The notes under the pieces: model-generated
Database searches by the model: none
What the model was told of the DNA's origin: nothing
What the model saw: the letters and a program-made list of their open reading frames with translations, nothing else
Shown here: in pieces, positions 59,074 to 64,000 of the stretch
How positions within the stretch are numbered: the first letter of the stretch is position 1
Layout of the letters: the number at the start of each line of letters is the position of its first letter
Translations under genes and position numbers: made by a program
Source of the DNA: Brachypterus glaber
Taxonomy: Eukaryota; Arthropoda; Insecta; Coleoptera; Kateretidae
Assembly (NCBI GenBank): GCA_958510825.1
Contig: OY294047.1
Coordinates: 43,484,006 to 43,548,005, forward strand
Reading direction: 5' to 3'
DNA length: 64,000 bases

Positions 59074-60009
59074 TATCTCTGCAACTAAAAGTCGGATCAA
59101 AAAAATAAAAAAATACAAAAGATTTTCATTTTTTTTTAGATTGAATGAATTTTGAATATACCGTACATAACTTACCAATCTTATCTGTTTTACTATATAA
59201 TCCTGATCCACGCAACCCCGAGTGCCCCGTTATTTTGACCTGTTACAACTTTTTGTATGTATGTTTCTATTTAAAAAAACATAGTTGATCTAGGAATGAC
59301 CTTGAAAACGTAAATATCCGAAAAAAATAAATACGCCACTTTGTTTCCCCATTAAAATAAACAACTTTTTCCTATTTTTTTTTAAAAATGCATAGTTTTC
59401 GATATATTTGAAAGCTTCAGGTTATAAAAATCACCCTGTATATAAAATACAGCCGGGAGCAAATAGTGAAATAAAACTAGTCACCAGCTCTTAGACTATA
59501 ACTGTCTTTTCTGGTTTGGTCTCTCGAAAGCAAAAATCATAAAAATTTTCAATTCTAAAAATAGTTTCGCACGAACCTAAATTAAAAGTTGGAAGTTTAT
59601 TAGTATAAAAATAATTTGGCAAGTCTAAAAAAACTACATATAAGCGTTTTATGACATCCTGTTCGAATATTACGTATTAAACTTTTATTTTTGCTATACT
59701 CTTTGCTTTTATCAGGGAAAACTATGAAATTCTTAGTTTTAGACCTACTGCACCTATAGTTTATTTAACTTCAATATGCAGTAGATGTAAATAAAACAAT
59801 CGCGCACGCGGCAGCTGGCGCGTGGTTTCATTGGTTAGAACACTCGAAAGTTGCGAGAGTAGGGATGTAGAAAATTAAACAGGTCAGTACGTGAGTACTT
59901 ACAATGGACCATTATATAGAAATATTTTGTTTTAAGTCCTACCCTGTCACTAAATCCGTTGTTGTCACGTGCGTTTGTTTACACTCACTGCATTTTGAAG
60001 TTGAATATA
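59074..60009. other. No gene seen
   Basis: AT-rich. 59260-59460 shares AGGAATGACCTTGAAAACGT with the reverse strand of 28280-28320 and ends CACCCTGTATA, so it is probably a diverged TIR-element end. Confidence 0.4.
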
Positions 60010-60352
60010 CTATAGAGTAGTAGGTGATAATTTTATAAACAATTGATAACTGTCTTACGATTTTTCTTGAATTGCAAAGACATGAAATTGTTTATAATTT
60101 ATATTAGAAAAAAATCAAAAACATTTTGCCATTGGATAAAGTATGAATATGGCAAATATTATAAATTAGTTAGGATAAAACACATTATTATACTATTCAC
60201 AGTTCGTAAGTAGTAAAAAAAATATTATATAAACCACACTAGAAAAGACTATTATAGCCTCGCACCCTTATATTCCTCGATGCTACGCATCTCGGGATAT
60301 AATACGCTCGGCTATTAAAAATATCGTCTCGACCTTGGTATATAATTAATAT
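60010..60352. mobile_element. ATACCAAGG family element, copy 4
   Basis: Shares TTTATAAACAATTGAT and the terminal hairpin (AAAGACTATTATAGCCTCGC ... GACCTTGGTATATAATTA) with copy 1, with a GATGCTACGCATC centre. More diverged. Confidence 0.65.
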
Positions 60353-60719
60353 TAAATTCTTTAGCAAAAACCTTAAAAATTAGTTGAAGATATTACGAAC
60401 TGAAAAAACAGTTTTTGCACGTACTCAAACCTGCTTTCCAACTAGTTTTGCCTTGAAGTTTCAAATTTAAAATACCTTAATTAACCTGTAATAATTAAAT
60501 TTGTAAGATATTGACGTCAAGAGTCAGGATTTCTTTAATGAGCCAATTTAAATTTAGTTAAAATTTGGAAAGGAATCTCCCAGATTATGATATATCGGTA
60601 ATTATCGATAATAACAATAAGTATAATTTTAATTATTATATCTGATATTTAATATAATTCAGTTTGAAAATATTTGACCCTAAATTAGTAAATTTTAATT
60701 ATAAATATCTCACACACCT

Positions 60720-60890
60720 AGCCGCGACAAAGGCAATTTATTGGGAGGATAAACAGGTGTGCTTCCATGGGGGTAAGGTGGGCGCCGCAACCCCTCCAAT
60801 CACAGTTTCTTCATCCCGGGGCAACTTTTTATTGCCGTCTGACGGAGGCTTAACGGTGATTTCGCAGAATTGCACCCGGACGGAGTGACC
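60720..60890. other. GC-rich island of unknown nature
   Basis: Unusually GC-rich for this window, with short hairpins GGGGT...ACCCC, GGCAACTTTTTATTGCC and CCGTCTGACGG, followed by a T-run (60893-60898). A plus-strand frame of 74 codons spans it. No protein or RNA family is recognised; it could be a structured RNA, an exon remnant or a transposon piece. Confidence 0.3.
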
Positions 60891-61143
60891 CTATTTTTTC
60901 TTCTACTAAAGTTTTTCAAACTCAATTTATGTAATTAATAAACTTGATTAGAAGAAAAACTCGGTTAAGCTTTAAATTTAAAGCACAGCATCAATCAAAT
61001 TCATGTAGTACTTTTTAAGTTAACTGAAAACATGACAACTTTCAGGAAAATCCTGATATCTCCTAAACCAGAAGTAAAAAAGTAAAAAAATAAAAAAGAA
61101 AATATTCATTAAAACTGCGGAAATAAGCAAGACTTTAATAATT

Positions 61144-61863
61144 AAGATAAGATAAGATAAGATAAGATAAGATAAGATAAGATAAGATAAGATAAGATAA
61201 GATAAGATAAGATAAGATAAGATAAGATAAGATAAGATAAGATAAGATAAGATAAGATAAGATAAGATAAGATAAGATAAGATAAGATAAGATAAGATAA
61301 GATAAGATAAGATAAGATAAGATAAGATAAGATAAGATAAGATAAGATAAGATAAGATAAGATAAGATAAGATAAGATAAGATAAGATAAGATAAGATAA
61401 GATAAGATAAGATAAGATAAGATAAGATAAGATAAGATAAGATAAGATAAGATAAGATAAGATAAGATAAGATAAGATAAGATAAGATAAGATAAGATAA
61501 GATAAGATAAGATAAGATAAGATAAGATAAGATAAGATAAGATAAGATAAGATAAGATAAGATAAGATAAGATAAGATAAGATAAGATAAGATAAGATAA
61601 GATAAGATAAGATAAGATAAGATAAGATAAGATAAGATAAGATAAGATAAGATAAGATAAGATAAGATAAGATAAGATAAGATAAGATAAGATAAGATAA
61701 GATAAGATAAGATAAGATAAGATAAGATAAGATAAGATAAGATAAGATAAGATAAGATAAGATAAGATAAGATAAGATAAGATAAGATAAGATAAGATAA
61801 GATAAGATAAGATAAGATAAGATAAGATAAGATAAGATAAGATAAGATAAGATAAGATAAGAT
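61144..61863. repeat. Perfect (GATAA)n array, about 144 units
   Basis: 720 bp of GATAA with no visible interruption. On the minus strand it reads as an endless LILSY repeat, which is an artefact of a 5-bp unit lacking stops in that frame. Confidence 0.97.
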
Positions 61864-61864
61864 A

Positions 61865-62589
61865 TTTGATAAACAGTTGCAGTGGCGTACCATGCAAGTC
61901 CTAGAAGATGGGTTAAGAAACATAGTTGTAAATAATTTGTTGCTGTTAATACGAAAAAAAAAATTAATCATTCTTAAAACAAACAAAAGTAGAGAATGTT
62001 TAAGCTTCCAAACAAAAAAAGAATCAGTCAAATCCATTAATTAGTTTTCGAAATATTTGAATTTAAAAAATGTCAATTTTTTAGGTGTCCGGAATTTAAT
62101 GCGCGGCAGTGTACATGGTATAATTGTCCGATTTTTTTCGATTTGCAAATAAAAACTGTTTTAAACCCTTGCTTATAAAATTAAAAAGTCAGCATTAATA
62201 TACTGTTGAAGTTAAAACGAAGCAATAACACAAATATAGTTTTTTCATTTGATATTTCCCTCAATAAAAATCTGAGCCAATATTGGTTTTAATGCTTTCG
62301 ATACTTTTTAATATCGCCCCTGGAAAAATTGAACATTTTTACAAATTGTTAATCTGAGGCACTAAATGTATTTTTTTGTAAGGACTAAATTTATTGTTTG
62401 GTAAAGAAAATAATCACGCTTAATTAAATAAAACTTTAATCGGGAAAACAATAATTTTTTTTAATTTTTTTAGAACGATAAATAGTATTTTAATAACGCA
62501 AAATCATCTTTTAAAAGTAACCATTTCACCAATAAAATTTAATAAAATATTTACTTTATATATCTTTTTTAAAATAATACAAGGGCTTT
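61865..62589. other. No feature seen
   Basis: AT-rich sequence between the GATAA array and foldback arm copy C. Confidence 0.4.
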
Positions 62590-63205
62590 TTTCTTCAAGC
62601 GTACTAAAATGTTCATATTTTATAACTGAACACACTAGTTAGAAGTGATCTATTTTTTTACAGTAAAGAAATGAGTTCATTGTTGTACGCCGTAAAAAAA
62701 GTTAGTTAGCAAAACCACCACTGGCGGCAGCACTCTTTGACTTTGATGACAGCCATAATTCAAACTTGTTTGTTTATTATAATAAATGTAAACAGGTGGT
62801 TGATTCTGTGAAAAAACCTTGCGTGAAATTGATTGAAAATGACTAAAGAAGAATATATGGTTTAGGGCCACTTGCACCAAATTTTGGTACGGGATTAACT
62901 CAGCTAAACCGAGTTTAAGTTAAAAATGCTGCGTTCTGATTGGCCATCCGTCAATTTAATCCAAGTTTAAAGTTAAACCATCATTGGTGCAAGTGGCCCT
63001 TATACACCTACAAATCTCTCCGAAATTGCAAATGCTACATTAGACAAGTTACCATCGAAATCGCGAAAAGTGTATGATTTAGCCAATGAAAAAAATTTAA
63101 AATAAGGTAAGGAAGGTTTAAGTTTATTTCGAAAGGGTTTTATTGGCCTATTTTAATAAAAAAAAACAGTGCTTTTTTTTACTCGTCTGTAGCTTCCGGA
63201 CTCCG
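62590..63205 (+). repeat. Solo third copy of the foldback arm (arm copy C)
   Basis: Same orientation and order as the right arm at 56045. It is interrupted by a 135-bp MITE at 62865-62999. The 36-codon frame MVYTPTNLSEIANATLDKLP is intact once the MITE is removed. The copy ends near TTCCGGACTCCGCTTC, a block shared with arm A at about 53140 but lost from arm B. No inverted partner lies within this window. Confidence 0.8.
62862..63002. mobile_element. Harbinger-like MITE with TTA target duplication
   Basis: A 135-bp element (62865-62999) with inverted ends GGGCCACTTGCACCAA / TTGGTGCAAGTGGCCC, flanked by TTA on both sides. Arm copy B shows the empty site (ATGGTTTATACACC), proving a 3-bp TTA duplication. 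TTA/TWA duplication and GGGCC-type termini are characteristic of PIF/Harbinger elements; the superfamily assignment is by inference. Confidence 0.8.
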
Positions 63206-63254
63206 CTTCCCGTGATAAATTTCAACGTAATTCTCACTAAATATCACTACATAA

Positions 63255-63342
63255 ACTAAGTCATTCTGTCCTTTTTATTGGCCAGGTGAGAAACCATGTT
63301 TCTTTTTGCCCAATAAAAAGGACAGAATGGCTTAGTTTAGTT
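63255..63342. repeat. Hairpin
   Basis: AACTAAGTCATTCTGTCCTT TTTATTGG and its near-exact complement enclose about 30 nt. Confidence 0.8.
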
Positions 63343-63433
63343 AGTTATAATTATGCTTAAATTAACCTTAATTTTTACTAAGAAATTATTTTGTGTCATT
63401 GTAGTTCATTATTGTGTTTTTATTGCTTAGTTA

Positions 63434-63700
63434 TGGGAGGATTGGTGTAGTGGACTACCGCGTCGTACTTGACGAGTTTACTACCCAAATAGCGTGAGTT
63501 CGATTCTCACCGGCGCCGATTTGCCTTTTTCAGTTAATTAATAATTGAAATTTGGAGAAGGCGTAAGTGAAGCGGACACTCCCTATAAATTGGTTCGAAA
63601 GTCAATTAAAGCCGGTGGTTCCCTCTACTACTAGCCCACACTAGTCCTGGACTTAGGGGATGCTTAATTAAGGAGAATAGTACGAGGTTAAACAAAAATG
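63434..63700 (+). mobile_element. tRNA-derived SINE
   Basis: The head has a perfect RNA polymerase III A box (TGGTGTAGTGG, 63443-63453) and B box (GTTCGATTC, 63498-63506) with a 5-bp T-arm stem GTGAG/CTCAC. The acceptor ends do not pair as in a true tRNA and a non-tRNA body follows, so I call it a SINE. The 3' end and target duplication were not located. Confidence 0.7.
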
Positions 63701-63748
63701 TAACGTAACTAAATAATAGTGTACTATTTTGTATTAATTTGACAGTAC

Positions 63749-64000
63749 ACTGTAAAAACTGCATGTAAAATAATGTAAAAATACATGAATTTACATAGTA
63801 CGGAATAGTAAATTTACTATTCTGGACTATGCATAATTCACGAATTTATGTAAAATAATGTGTAAAATAATGTAAAATAATGTAAATAATGTAAAATAAT
63901 GTAAAATAATGTAAAATAATGTAAAATAATGTAAATGAATGTAAATGAATGTAAAATAATGTAAAAGAATGTAAAATAATGTAAAAAAATATATTTACAT
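63749..64000 (+). mobile_element. GTAAAATAAT-repeat element, copy 2 (runs off the window)
   Basis: CACTGTAAAAACTGCATGTA, the AGTAAATTTACT palindrome, then at least twelve TGTAAAATAA-type units up to the last base. Same layout as 2038-2300. Confidence 0.8.

Noticed and set aside
61135..62037. 300-residue LILSY repeat protein
   Set aside because: Translation of the GATAA microsatellite; no start context, promoter or non-repeat domain.
63434..63517. Functional tRNA gene
   Set aside because: A and B boxes are good, but the acceptor stem does not pair and a non-tRNA tail follows; a SINE is the better reading.

Overview
This is an AT-rich, repeat-dense animal nuclear sequence, most likely from an insect. 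A beetle is plausible but not proven. Evidence: GT-AG introns, a secreted-protein gene architecture typical of arthropods (a tiny first coding exon followed by a signal-peptide exon), insect-type transposon remnants (Penelope-like, Jockey-like, R1-like, Tc1/mariner-like) and very many foldback/MITE elements. There are no operons, ribosome binding sites, CRISPR arrays or other prokaryotic features.

Genes: only two convincing protein-coding genes are visible, both on the minus strand and evidently tandem paralogues. The downstream one (exon 2 at 15316..13574, exon 1 at 17453..17445) codes about 583 aa. The upstream one (exon 2 at 26469..24502, exon 1 at 27136..27128) codes about 658 aa. Each has a 9-nt first coding exon of three codons ending in a consensus donor, a phase-0 intron, then a signal peptide ending in Ala-Lys-Pro and a cysteine-free, Pro/Val/Glu/Tyr-rich body built from PHExYG(V/I)P motifs. 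They look like secreted structural (cuticle, silk or adhesive-like) proteins; the function is inferred from composition only. A third, weak gene candidate is a phase-compatible exon pair at 54038-55430.

Mobile DNA by region: 0-13 kb holds hairpin MITEs, a long-TIR element at 7094-7605, a foldback at 7985-8824, mariner and Jockey relics and a ~97-bp tandem array. 15.3-17.4 kb (intron 1 of gene 1) holds an 880-bp foldback and a 252-bp MITE. 17.6-24 kb holds several TIR elements and a 5'-truncated Penelope-like element with a GIY-YIG endonuclease. 27.6-41.5 kb is nested foldback and TIR elements. 42.8-43.8 kb is a tandem array that appears to contain two hammerhead ribozymes. 47.9-49.7 kb is a long-TIR element. 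53-57 kb is a 3.9-kb inverted-repeat structure with nested LINE insertions. 58-64 kb holds more hairpin MITEs, a 720-bp perfect GATAA microsatellite, a third copy of the 53-57 kb arm carrying a Harbinger-like MITE, and a tRNA-derived SINE.

The strongest leads are the hammerhead-bearing tandem repeats, the paralogous YGVP-repeat gene pair with different higher-order repeat organisation, and the large foldback with coding-like exons and datable nested insertions. All calls come from reading the sequence by eye; no database search or folding program was run, and most element boundaries are accurate only to about 5-20 bases.
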